A stretch of DNA of 64,000 bases from assembly GCA_905178155.1 (NCBI GenBank), contig CAJINV010000017.1:1232722-1296721 (forward strand). The letters run 5' to 3'. Origin of the DNA: Amoebophrya sp. A120 (taxonomy: Eukaryota > Sar > Dinophyceae > Syndiniales > Amoebophryaceae). Positions within the stretch are counted from its first letter, which is position 1. Each line of letters starts with the position of its first letter. A program made the translations under genes and the position numbers. A model generated the notes under the pieces. It did no database searches and had not been told where the DNA came from. It saw only the letters and a list, made by a program, of their open reading frames with translations. Positions 43,496 to 55,207 of the stretch are shown here, piece after piece.

Positions 43496-45020
43496 AGAAT
43501 TTTTGGAACAAGAAAAGTTAGTTGTTGTGCGGGATGAGTAAGAGTATCATCCCTGAACTGCAATGCTCTACAAGCGATTTTTTCGAATATGTTTCGGAGG
43601 TTTTACTTTGTGTATATCGTGAAGCTGGAGCTGCACTTTGCGATTGAGATACAAGTTTCTTGAACGCAGCTCGCTATTTTGAAAACGTATTTGGTTTTGG
43701 TTTAACAGCGACAGCAGAGCCCCTTCAGGACGAGTTCTTCTTCTTATTTCTTTCAGGTAAACGAGCATGCAATTAGCTCCACTTGAGAGATTTATATATC
43801 TTCCCCGGCGACGTTCATTCCTGTCTAGTCAAGAAGATGAACTGAAGCTGAAACTTATCACTACAAACACTCCTGCTTCGAAAATTCTTTTTCTTTCCAC
43901 GAATTATGATACGGAAAGGTAATAAGAGCGAACACCAATAAAAAATTCAAAAAAAACAAAAACACGAAAAAAAAACACAAAAAAAAGCCTACCTGAGTAC
44001 AGCGTCTCTCGGCAAAAACATCTCTCTACTAACATAGAAAACACATTGGTGGAGTAGTGCTCTCATCGCGATGAAAGCGGTTGCATGAAAACCATTCCAC
44101 ATAATTGAAATTCAGTTTTACTTAGAAGTAGTAGAAGTTTCGACTTAGCATGTTTGCTGCTTCTTGTCTCTTATTCGTTTTACATGATGATGAAAGTAAA
44201 CGAGAATGAAAAGGAGCAACATCAAGACCAACAGCCGCCAGAGGATAGCACTATCGGGAATGGAGCATTTGTTTTTCGAAGATTTTCGACAGCATTTTGA
44301 TTTCTTGTTATCGTAGCAATGTTTCCCTCGTCTTCTCGTCTAGTACCTAGGGTGAGATCTTCATCCGAAGAATTGGATTGTAGCGGCAAACTCAAGCGAA
44401 GCCGATCTTACTTCAACTTTAAGTGTAGCGACTTCCAGTTCGTATAGATGAACAAAACAACGAGTAGCTCAAGACAGGTGGAACGGCCTCAGTATATTAA
44501 TGATTTGCGATTAGTTTTGCTTCTTCTTCTTCATCGATCTCAATGAAACAGTGAAAGGCGGATTTCTGCAGCTCGTGGAGCTAGCAGACAACACGGTTGC
44601 TTGTTGCGACGCCGGAAACAAGGCAGTCGGTAGTTCCAAATATGTGCGCTTGTTCTCTACTGCCTCGGTGCGTCCTGATCGTGAACCTTATTCGGTTTCT
44701 CTCATCAGCAAATCAAGCTCGAGAAGATCTGAATTTCGCCTGACTTTTTGGGACATTAATATATCCTCCTGGCCAACTTCATATATTTCGTTCTTTTCTC
44801 ATCTTTCGCTTTTTGCGTTTTGCTTTGGATCGCGCTCCTTTCACATTTATTTTTCTTTTTCGTTATCTTGGAGTTGGATTCTGACGCAGGCATCACACGG
44901 GATCACTCCACCACTACGCATTCTGCACATACACCACCCGCATTGGAGGGCGCAGTATCGATTCTGCTCATCTGTGTCGGCGTCCCAGAATTGATTCGCG
45001 TCTCTGGGAGTGAGAAAAAA
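43496..45020. other. Intergenic, no gene recognised
   Basis: About 1.5 kb. It contains an A-rich tract near 43930-43990 built of AAAAAC-like units. An open frame at 44551-44994 and the in-frame stretch upstream of 45021 lack motifs and are probably the leader of the next gene. Confidence 0.5.
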
Positions 45021-48000
45021 ATGTCCTCCTGTCCCGTTTTTTTCTGTCCGCGAGCATCATTCATCCGGATATGGTCGACAAAATGTTTCCGTTTCGTCTT
45101 CCGGCTTCTGGTTCTTATGGCGGGCATCAGAAGGGCACTGTTTCCACATCCACTGCTCTTGGCGTGCCTCTCTTCCCAGGCAGCAGGAGACGAGACATCA
45201 GGGCATCAAGCCGAAATGGAAGAAATGTTTTCACCGGTGACATCATCAAATGACCCGGTGATAAGCCAGCTAGACAAATACTTCGGCTACAACGTGGCGC
45301 ACCATCTGGGGCATTTGCACGCGTACGACGCGTCACTGCCGAGTTGCGAACCTTTGGTCGCGAGGGAAGTAGAGCATAGAGCCCCCGCGGTTGACTTTGA
45401 CGGCTTCTCGGCCGCTGAAGTGAAGGGGCTGTCGGGTGAAAATCGAAATCACGATAGATCTTCACTCCCGAGACGAATCTTGCAAGTTCAAATCGGACGA
45501 AAGGTAGCTCAACAAATCTCACCAACGCTGAATGATGAAGCTAGGGTTGAAGATGCCCCCGAGCTGCCTCCTGTTGCAGTAACGTCGACTGTGGTGAATC
45601 ACGAGCATTTTCTCAGGTCCGACTTTATTCCGGTTTTGAAGATCAACAGTACGACGACAACACGACCAAATGTTGATATTTCACTTTCACGAAACGCAGC
45701 AACGGTAGCGGAACCGCAAGTCGTTCCGGTCTCTGATCACTTGACCTGGTTCCGTCTCGCGCTGGCGGATCCGGAGCACAAGGTCGGAGATCTAGAGCAG
45801 GTTTTTCGCTCCACCGACCGCTATCACGCAATTGTGGTGGATGTTGTGTCATCGCTTGATGATGACAGTGAAAATCAAATAAATTATGCCGTCGATGCTG
45901 AAGTTAATCAATATTCGCCCGCAGCAGCAGCTTCTCCTCATGCAGCCGTAGAGCAGGAGGCGGCTACTCCTACTCGGCGTAGGCCAGTAGTAGAATCAGG
46001 ACTACTTGGCGGAACAACCGGGCTGGCCGCTCTTCTCGGTAAAGTGCTGCACAAGGCGCAAACATTCTGTAGTCGCATCATTCTACGAGTAAGCAGCTCC
46101 ATATCTTTGAAGAGGAGCTCCACAACAACTACAGTGTCACCAGAGCCAGCATTGCAAGAAGATGCGATCGTGTCCCTGAAGCGCGAAGTTCTGAAGATGG
46201 GAGGAGAAAACGCCACCGGCTGCGTCCTCCTGGACCACGAGCAGCTGCCACGAGGAACAAATAATATATTTCAGAGCCGCTACTACTTCGCCGTTTCTCT
46301 GAACATGAACGCGTGGTCGCATACGAAGCACCTCGCAGAGCGGCTTTTGCAGCAACGAGCCGCGCACGCCGACGAGCAAAGCTACAACCGATTTGGGCCG
46401 CCCTACCTCGGTATGAGTCCGGTGACCACGCTGTTTATGTACGTGCACAGGGAGATGTGGAAGAAATTGCTGGAACGACAAGAAATGGTGAAAAGGACCA
46501 CGAGCTCAAGTGAAGTTGATGTGCATCAAAGCGATAAAATAGATAAAGTGAACTTTCCGTCTGCTGCAGAAGGAGAACGACTTGCAGCTGAGCGGGCGCA
46601 GCCAGATGAAAGCAGATACCATCCGGACGATTTTAGTCCCCTAGACCACAACGAGTGGGGTATGGTAAACGCGTTCTACACACTTCCGCTCGCCCACTGG
46701 ACCGAAGTGCAGCGGTTGCGGGACTTGGAGTCTAAGTATGGAGACGGGTGCGGACGAGATGATCTGACCGTGAACTTCGTGGCGCATCCGGACTCCCGGG
46801 TGAGCGGGGATTTCGCGCAGACCGTGGTGGACACGAGTGCCGCGGCGGTCAAAAAAAACGAGGAAATAAATCATGAAGCGCCGCCGGGGGCCACGCCAGC
46901 TGCAACTAAACCAAGCGCAAGTGCCGGTGGACAACATGAGCAACAGAGTTCGCCTCAAGTTGTAGGAAAAGTGACCAAGACCGCCGTGCTCCTTGGCGGC
47001 GACCGCATGCGCAATTCCTTCCAACGCGGGTGCAAGTCGCACAACTACGCCCCGCACTACGTGCGGCATTTGTGGCATCTGGTGAAACGAACTAAACCCT
47101 TCGCGGTCATTGAAGTCGGGGTGCTCCGGGGCTCGGGATTGGCGATGTGGTCGGATTTTTTTCGGGGGAACGCGGAGGTGCACGGTTTCGATTTGGAGAC
47201 GAAATTTGCGTTCGAAAACCGGAAGTACCTGGTGGAAAGAGGCGCGTTTGGCCTGGTGGGGCCGGACGAGAGGACGAGTGAAAATATATCAGCAGGGGAG
47301 AGCAGTGTGAGTGGACCAGCGCGGGGACCTGCTCAGCAGGGTGAAGTAGATGATGATAGCGTCACAAGTTCTGGTCCTCCACCTTGCGAGTGCGCGACGA
47401 GGACCAACAGCGATAAGAAATCGCAAGACCACCACGACGCGTTTGAGTTTTTTTCTCTCAAAAAGTACTCGGTTCAGGAGCATCTGCAGGTGCCTGCGGC
47501 GAGCCAATTAGAAGCCGCCGCCGACGCTTGCGCGGCGAGATGCTCGCGATTGCCTCTGGACGTGCACGACCAGCATGAGGGTCGTCCTGCCTCAGATCAA
47601 AACAATGTCATCGAAGTGAAGCACCACAATGCGCCGTACCTCTACAAGTTTGACCAAACGACCGTCTCGCAGACGTTGATCAATCGTGTGGAGCAGACGC
47701 TGAGCTGGCCAGCAGCATCATCGACGTCTTCCGTAATAGGATCCGCAGGAGGTAGCAGTTCTTCAACAACATCAGTTTCATCTCGGCCCCCGGTGCTCCT
47801 AGTAATCGACGACGGCAAACACGATTCCCAGACCGCGTGGATCACGTTTCGAACCTTCATCGGCTTACTGTCCGAGAGGACGAGTCAGCAGGAGCACAGA
47901 AACCAGAAAGATGATGAAAAGCTTCCGTGGGAGGACCAAAATGAGTTCTACCAAAACGACGGCGCTTTGTCCTCTTCACCGATCGTAGGAGATGAAACAG

Positions 48001-48260
48001 GGTCCTCGTCGACGTCCCGAAGATCCTTTTCTCCGCCTGCTGCTCCTTGGGTGTATGTGATCGAGGACTGTATGTGCAACACGTTTGTGTTTTTGTTGCA
48101 ACAGAAGAGACCGGATCTATTCATTTACAAGTACTGGAACGGACACAACTCAGATCTGATTTTCATTCAGCCGACGCGGGTCGAAGACCAGAAAATATCA
48201 GGAGGATCTCATTGGTCATGGAGAAAGGGCAAAGCCATGTACAGCTCCACCGTGGTTTGA
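45021..48260 (+). CDS. Probable secreted or membrane-anchored class I methyltransferase (CmcI/macrocin-O-methyltransferase-like fold)
   Basis: From the ATG at 45021 the product is 1,079 residues; an in-frame ATG at 45117 gives a cleaner signal peptide (MAGIRRALFPHPLLLACLSS) and 1,047 residues, and may be the true start. The C-terminal third has the Rossmann-type methyltransferase core: FAVIEVGVLRGSGLAMW at residues 694-710, where the G-x-x-x-G-x-G loop would bind S-adenosylmethionine, then VHGFDLE, LLVIDDGKHD (residues 927-935) and VYVIEDC near the end. This order (VGVxxGxS/G, GxD, DDGxH, EDx) is typical of cephalosporin-hydroxylase/macrocin-methyltransferase-like proteins. The N-terminal 650 residues are not recognised and contain His/Glu/Val-rich segments. 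The two halves of the fold are split by insertions of up to 150 residues. Substrate unknown. Confidence 0.7.
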   Translation: MSSCPVFFCPRASFIRIWSTKCFRFVFRLLVLMAGIRRALFPHPLLLACLSSQAAGDETSGHQAEMEEMFSPVTSSNDPVISQLDKYFGYNVAHHLGHLHAYDASLPSCEPLVAREVEHRAPAVDFDGFSAAEVKGLSGENRNHDRSSLPRRILQVQIGRKVAQQISPTLNDEARVEDAPELPPVAVTSTVVNHEHFLRSDFIPVLKINSTTTTRPNVDISLSRNAATVAEPQVVPVSDHLTWFRLALADPEHKVGDLEQVFRSTDRYHAIVVDVVSSLDDDSENQINYAVDAEVNQYSPAAAASPHAAVEQEAATPTRRRPVVESGLLGGTTGLAALLGKVLHKAQTFCSRIILRVSSSISLKRSSTTTTVSPEPALQEDAIVSLKREVLKMGGENATGCVLLDHEQLPRGTNNIFQSRYYFAVSLNMNAWSHTKHLAERLLQQRAAHADEQSYNRFGPPYLGMSPVTTLFMYVHREMWKKLLERQEMVKRTTSSSEVDVHQSDKIDKVNFPSAAEGERLAAERAQPDESRYHPDDFSPLDHNEWGMVNAFYTLPLAHWTEVQRLRDLESKYGDGCGRDDLTVNFVAHPDSRVSGDFAQTVVDTSAAAVKKNEEINHEAPPGATPAATKPSASAGGQHEQQSSPQVVGKVTKTAVLLGGDRMRNSFQRGCKSHNYAPHYVRHLWHLVKRTKPFAVIEVGVLRGSGLAMWSDFFRGNAEVHGFDLETKFAFENRKYLVERGAFGLVGPDERTSENISAGESSVSGPARGPAQQGEVDDDSVTSSGPPPCECATRTNSDKKSQDHHDAFEFFSLKKYSVQEHLQVPAASQLEAAADACAARCSRLPLDVHDQHEGRPASDQNNVIEVKHHNAPYLYKFDQTTVSQTLINRVEQTLSWPAASSTSSVIGSAGGSSSSTTSVSSRPPVLLVIDDGKHDSQTAWITFRTFIGLLSERTSQQEHRNQKDDEKLPWEDQNEFYQNDGALSSSPIVGDETGSSSTSRRSFSPPAAPWVYVIEDCMCNTFVFLLQQKRPDLFIYKYWNGHNSDLIFIQPTRVEDQKISGGSHWSWRKGKAMYSSTVV

Positions 48261-49647
48261 TGGTCACCTATTCGATGAAGCGGTGTTCGTTGTGGTTGTT
48301 ATGCGCGAAGTTGGCGCTTTTGCAACTAACGGATCAGCTGCGAGATAGCAGGCAGAAGTACATCAAGCGGAAAAGATATGGACGAAACCAAAAGCAATCA
48401 TGGCTAGCTGTTGCGCTCAGGAGACCATCGCGCATCACTTTATGCAGCATGGTTTCATAGCGTTGCATTCAGCACTAAATCACACCATGGTGCAGAATGT
48501 TACGCAGGATGGTTCTGCAGATGTCTTAGCATGACAGTCAGATCTTCAAATGTGAATGTCGTGTCGCGATGCATAAACGCGTCTGGCGCAGTTTGACTTC
48601 TACGTCTATGCAGATACAAATCCCCCTTTTTAACCAGACCAAGCACTGCTTTTGCTGGATCAACACTCTTGTGATCCTCGAAATCAGCAAAACCCAATTC
48701 GATGAATTCAACAGTGCACAAATTATACAAGACGACAATCGCTTGGTTTCGAATTGGATGAGTATGGTCGAACGATGTCAAAGATCTGTGGCACTGTCGT
48801 GACATGAGTGCTGAGATCAATGCTTCTGAAAAGTTCTACTATGAAACCTCTGCAGAATTAACAATAGCTCATGACAGCATCGCGTAAAACTAAAACCTTT
48901 TGCGCGAGCTTGTCCTGGGAATTGGAGAAAAAGATCATCAAATCCCCTACTTGCTGCATAACATATAGATACAATGCGTGGCATATTCGTGTGTGCTGCC
49001 AGACTAAACTTTTATCTGTGCACTACGATTTTCAAACAACGCACAGACTTCGATATTTCGTACTTGTGGTAGACGACTTTCTTCGCTGACGATAAGTTGG
49101 TAGATGAATTTCAAGTGCTCTGACAATTGAATACTTTGTAAACTTTGTAATGTAATTGCGCTGCAAGAAATACGTAACAACGTCCTTGTTCTTTAAGCTT
49201 CAACGAAGACGAACTACTTCTTCCTCCCATTTATTTTCTCGTAGTACCAAAGGCCATACAAATAGTAAACAACTTTAGTTTGGGGAAGACTCTGTTGATA
49301 AGTGTTTGTCAACGTTGTCAAAGTCAACTATCTAAACGCTATAAAAAGCGCTCGTGGTCGTGCGGAATCGAAAAATAGGTCGAAACAAATTGGAGCAGCA
49401 ACCGTGACCACCGTGTCGCGATTTTTCTGTTCTTAGTCTGGACCGCCAGGATCTTGGTTTTGATCCGGCGAGGGCGGTTACAAGGCAGAAGGACCACACG
49501 GGAGCACAACTACAAGTACACGCGCGACCCGATGATCCTCCATTGATTTCGCATACAATCTCTATTTCGTTTTCCACCTGTTACGTACACGGACACAACT
49601 GAAGACACCAGACCAACGAACATTTTTAGAGCTCCTTCAGCACCAAA
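48261..49647. other. Intergenic, no gene recognised
   Basis: About 1.4 kb, AT-rich, with only short ORFs on both strands (48500-48820 minus, 48871-49089 plus and others). None has a motif or convincing splice context. Confidence 0.5.
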
Positions 49648-52600
49648 ATGAAGCTGAATTACGACGTCGAGGGTGAAGAACTGCACGGGCAGGTGCACTA
49701 CGGAGGTCAAGGCAGGACGAATATGCACTATCTATACGGCCGAAACTTCAACGAGAACCGCGAGAGTTTTTGCCAGATGGACGAAGATGTTGATCGCCAA
49801 CAAGATGAGCTCGTTCTGCTCTGCTTTGCGGACGTTCGGGATCGCGACCGGGTGCACGACGACTGGACGCGCAACGAAGACGATTTACCTGGTGCGATCA
49901 ATCTGGAGTTCACGGCGAAGTCGTCGTTTATTGCGAGCAGTTGTAGTAGCCTGATGGGGGTTCATCAACGAGGTGGCTATAGTGACGTCGATGTTTGCTC
50001 TGCTGGTGTTCACGCCCCAGTCAAACTAGCCTTTGTTCAGCCGCCGGGAGAGGTGCAGCACAGCTTGAGACACGGTATATGAAGTTGATGCCCAGCACTT
50101 CGTACATTGGTTTGGGCCGTATTTTGATTTGTCCTTTACTCGCAGTGCCTCCTATTATTTTCGGCAAAGAATCAAAACATTCGACGCAGAGTTAGCAGGA
50201 CTTGAATAAGTTGAATTTTTCCTTTCGCAGGCATCTGTGTAGTTGTACGTAGATATGTGGTGAAACGAACCCCAAATAACAATAAGCCGCAATTCAACTA
50301 CAGCCTCCGCGCACCTGACTTACCGCAACGCCACCAAGCCGGGGTCTTTTCAGCGAACGGAAGTCGTGTCCTGCAAGCCGATCGAAAACCTGAAGCATGA
50401 GGAGGAGGCCCTCCCACTCAAACTCTCCTTCGGCGACTTTCACGTCAACCGCTTCAGCCACAAGGTTTTTGCCATCGGGAAGCTCCAGTTTCAGCATGAA
50501 GGAACTAGTACACATGGTCCTGCTGGTGGTCTGGTGAGCAAGTCGCTGTCCACCAGTTGTACCCCTCCGGTGGTTTCACACCACAGAAGTTCTTTCATCC
50601 ACAATGCAAATGTTGAAACCTCTTCGGGGGACCATGACGTGACCGGGCGGAACAGTCGGCGGACCAGCGGGTGCTATTCGTTTTTCAACTCGAACTCGAC
50701 GAACTCAAACCCAAACTCGCATCACTCGAATTCGGGGATGTTCATCCATGGTGGTAGTGGAGGAGCTCCTGGTGGTGCTCCTTCCTCGAGGCATTCCTCC
50801 TTCTACACATCGGCGTCGCAGAGCAATTTCGGCGGTGGAGCAGCACCGCACAGCACGGTTTTGTACACTGTGGCCCTTTGCCCGGTCGAGGAGATGAGCA
50901 CAACAAGAACAACTCCTTGCACCAACAAGAACATTGGCGGCCGAATAAATCACCACGACCTTCCCAGCAGCAGCAGAGACGATACTAGCGCCCGCCGTTT
51001 GTCCTCCAATCTAAACTTCTACTCCTCCACGTCCTCCCTCTCCAACTCGAACCTGGTTCACCACGACAGGGCGGCGCAACACGCAGTAGACCAGAGAAGT
51101 CCATCCTTCGTCCGTTCTACGGCGCAACACGCAGACCAGAGAAGTTCATCCTTCGTCCGTTCTAGTCACCACTTGAGCGCGGCGGCAGCGACGCCCCGGC
51201 GAAGCACGACAACGAGTGGGTTGCCGCCGAGAATCAGCATTGGACGAGGACGCGCCACAACGACGTCGGGAGTGACTGTCAGCAGTGCTGGAGCTGCTGC
51301 GCCTGCGGGAGCTGCTCAAACAGGCACTTCATCTACGACCCAAAGAGCGTCTACTTCTCAGGTTGGCGTTGGGGAGGCTCAGTTGCATAGTAGTGCTGTT
51401 GGGGGGAAGATCGGGATGATGAACGTGAACGTCGCGGAGCAAGAACAAACTTCCGCGACGCCAGCTCCTGTGCCGAAGTTCAATTTTGACAACTTGCTCT
51501 TGGAGCACATGTCCTCGTCTTCGGGGACGGAGACGAAGCCGGGTGCTGCTGGTGGTGACAGCAAGGTCGTGAATAAAGGCGGAAGAGCACCTGCTAAGAA
51601 GCCCTCCCGAAGTGTTGAGCTTGAGCATGCTCCCACTCTTCTTGAAACGACGCCTGCTTCTGCTACAACTCCTAGTACCAGTGTGAGCAACACGACAGCT
51701 AAGGGTCGGGGTCGGTCCAGTGTTGTTTCCCTTGCTGGTGGCTCAGCAAAAGGAAAGGACACTTCTAGAAAAGAAAAGCACCCTCCTGCTACTACGCAGC
51801 TTCCGCGGGGCTCGAAAGGAAACATCATGTCCAGCCTGACAACTATTCCTGATAGCAGTAGTGCTGGTGCTGCTCGCGTAAATGAGATGGCCGGTTATAG
51901 TAGTCGGGTTGCTGATCACGACGAATCTGTTGCCGCCCATAGCCGCAGCTCGCGCGGCCTGTCCTCCGCAACTCTGGACCAGCAGCACCACAAAGGGAGC
52001 GGAAAGCAGGCCCGGGTGTCATCATCGAAAGGCGGTTTCATTGGAAGTAGTGGTGGTAACAAGAACCCTGCTCTACTTCACCAGCATTCGCAGCGTGCGT
52101 CGTTGTCGTCAAATAAGGGCGGTGGAGGAAATATGAATATCAACCCAGCGGTCGCCAGTACAGTCGGCAGCTCCTTCATGCAGCAGCAAAAATCTTCTGC
52201 GTTCGACCCCAGATTCCCAGCTGACGGCGTGATCAGTTTACACAAGAAGCGCACTCCAGTTGCACGGATCTCGATGCCGACAGCTTCTACTTCCACTACT
52301 GCTCATGATGCTCCTGCTGCAGTACAACAGCAGCAGCCAGGCGCAGCTGCTGGCACGGTGCCACATCAGCTCAGTTGCCCCGCTTCGCTGCAGCAGCCGG
52401 CGTCTACTCGTCTCCTGATGGTGGAGGTCGGAGCAACTAGCAGTAGCACCACATCTTCAAGAACGGAAGATAACAATACAACAAACGCTCCTCTCGTACC
52501 CAAAACGCCAACGCCGAAACGCAGTTTGCAGACCGTTTCTTCCAACACGCCAAGTTCCACCCGGTGCCCACACGACACGCCGAGCATGACTTTCTCGTCA

Positions 52601-55207
52601 GCTACAAGGGGGGCACTTTCGTCGGTTCCGCCTTCGCAGAGGAACACAATCAGAGAGGAGGAGGAGCAAATGCAGTTACAGTTGCAGCATGGTTTTCACG
52701 ACCGCGAAGCTGCTGTGGATCTTCACGACTATCACTTGCACAACCATGCGGAGGAAGTGGATGAATTCGGGCACGACCATGGAGTTGACAGGGAGGAGGA
52801 GGAAGATAATCCTCTCCTGCTGCTCGATCAGATCAATGCCGACAAGAATGAGATAGATCAACAGCTCCACCCCGATGACGTTGCGATCTACGGCCGAGAA
52901 TCGGTCAGCGCGTATGACGATGATGTCAACAACGTCGTTGTTGGGCAAGATCAGCAGGAGCACGAAACGGATCGTCAAGATCAACGTCGCCAAAGTCGTG
53001 AGACAATGACGAATTTGATTCCCTTGCCGCCTTTCGGGCCGGTGAGTGAAGCGACGATATTAATACCGTCTTGTAATAATTCCGCTCAACAACAACTACA
53101 TGACCTTGGTCAAGAACTACTCCATCGATACAGCAACCGCTTGAGCTGCAGTAGTCAAAATGCAGTATCGCTTCCCGGCGCAGATCATCTATTTCCCGGA
53201 GCTGCACCAAACGTCGTGTCGCAGGACAATGCCATCAGCCGTGGTTCGACTGGAGACAGTGCCAGTGGAAACTTCTTCACAAGCAGCAGCAGCAACATTC
53301 CCTTCAACAGCGCGAACGTGGAGAACGGCAGTAGAATCAACGACATCATCCCGAGCGGAGTGACGCTCTTGGACGTCATGAACGCGCTGAACAGTGTTAA
53401 TAATGGTGGCAACAGTGCAAACAATAATCTTGCAAGCCTACACTCGAGCGGCAATGTTTCCAACTTTTCGCACTCGAATACAAACTCCTTGCAAAATGTT
53501 GACGGTACAACCGCAAACGATAATTCTTCGTGTGCCTACAACCCCGACCGCGAGTCGATCAGTGCGAGTGTCTCAGGAACTACTTCTGCGTCGATTTTCG
53601 GACAACAGATGCTGATGATAAATCAACAGCAAATCCACAGCAGTCACTCGTCAGCACACCACCTTCATCTTCCTCTCGCTCCGTTCAACAGTTTGGCGAG
53701 CTGCAATGCGACGAGCACGTTTAATGGTGCCGCGAGCAATGCAAATACTGCAGGAAAAGAGGAAGACCAGGAGATGCATCAAGCTTCTTCCAGTACTACC
53801 ACGCGCGAGAAGTCTTTCTTTGACAATGTTCGACGAAGTGAAGATTCCCAGCAGCACAGTGTGCAAATCAAGTTTCCGTCGTCGAGAGATCGAACAAGCG
53901 GCACGGCGAGCTCAGGGCCGGTCATTAGTTTGATTCCGATTGGGGGAGGTGGACCGGAAGAACGGGATCGTGGAAGCAGTGGTGCCAATAACAGCGGCAG
54001 GGATATCCCGGCAATGATGAATAGCGTGCTTGATCAAAAACAGAATCCGCACGGCTTTCAGGAGGAACTCCAACTCCTACCCCCCTGCTATGCGAGGACC
54101 ACGATGGGCGCCGCCGCCGCGACGAACCCTCCAAACCCGAATTTCATCATGCCTCCGCACCAGCCTTTTATGCCCGCTACGGGTGGCATCCTGGCGGGCG
54201 CCATGAACCAGGCTAGGCTCAGTGGGCGTGCGCTCGGCGGCAGCGACGTGTTCAAGAATGTCCGCGTAAGCAGTTGCAGTAATAGTTCCGTGATGAATTA
54301 CACTGGTGATGCTGGTGCTGGATTAGGATTGAATATTCCAGCAGCTGATATAGAACCGCTTGTCTCCGGGGCTCGGCAAGTGTCTTCGTCCAGCTTTGTG
54401 TCTTCTACAACTTCTGGCGGTGCTGATGGAGGTACTTCTAGTACAGCTCTCGCGCCGCAAGCGCAGCAAATCCTCGATCCAGCTGTCCGCGCTTCGGTAA
54501 CGGATCCGTTGTTACTTAACACGATGACAATTCTGCCACCGGGGGCGCTAGGGCTGTCTCCCGGGGTGGGGAGCCGTGGAGCCGTTCATGAGACGGCGCC
54601 ACCAGGACGAGCCGGTCGAAGTGACGGTGCTGTTCAAATAAATCGAAGCATGAACAACTTGGGTGGAGGCGGAGCAAACACTTCTGGCACAGCTACAACA
54701 TGTAGCTCAACATCTAGAACACATGGACGAGAGCATGATGAAAATAATAAAAGCCTGCAGTACTCTCCGAGCTTCGACACGCCAACGGAGATGACTGTTA
54801 TTTCCGGAGGATCCACAGCTGAGCTTGGCTGCAGAAAAATCAGTGGCGATGCGCGCGCTAGTACTGTACGAAAGCATAACTTCAGAATCGAAGACGCTGA
54901 AGCGACAGTATCGCCCAATGTTGCTACTGGTACTACACCGAGCACTGTGCTCGGAGAGAAAGTGGCACTAGAAGACAAGACCGCGTCTGCGACTGCAAAT
55001 AGTACTGCTTCACAAAAGCAAGCGGACCACTTGAAAGTATCCGAAGAAGAAAATGAGAGTGACGAAGTGGAAATTTGCCAGCACCGCTCAAGCAAGTGGG
55101 GCATGGTGGTCATGGTACCCTCGAGCAGGAGAAGCTCGCACATTCACCGACCGTCGTACGCGAAGGGGTCGTTGCTACAGCATCAAAGATCGAAGTCAAT
55201 GAACTAG
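49648..55207 (+). CDS. Large low-complexity protein with a conserved-looking N-terminal domain, two exons
   Basis: Exons are 49648-50074 and 50304-55207, joined by a GT-AG intron of 229 nt (GTATAT...CTACAG, phase 1), giving 1,776 residues. Residues 1-210 have ordered composition (aromatic, charged, few Ser runs), and the intron falls inside this region (HSLRH|ASAHLTYRN), which supports the join. From about residue 215 the protein is Ser/Thr/Asn/Gln/Gly-rich for 1,500 residues, with poly-Ser, Gln-runs and His-rich patches. It ends with an acidic helix and a basic Ser/Arg/His tail. A 15-17-residue tandem duplication lies at nt 51073-51165. The N-terminal domain is not recognised; a C2- or beta-sandwich-like fold is possible but is a guess. 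Confidence 0.72.
51073..51165 (+). repeat. Tandem coding duplication, about 45-48 bp x 2
   Basis: Two adjacent near-identical units (51073-51120 and 51121-51165) encode AQHAVDQRSPSFVRST and AQHADQRSSSFVRSS. The second is one codon shorter and has few substitutions, so the duplication is recent and in frame. Confidence 0.85.

Noticed and set aside
44551-44994. 147-codon ORF upstream of the methyltransferase gene
   Set aside because: Phe/Ser/Trp-rich translation typical of non-coding DNA, overlaps the leader of the next gene and has no motif.
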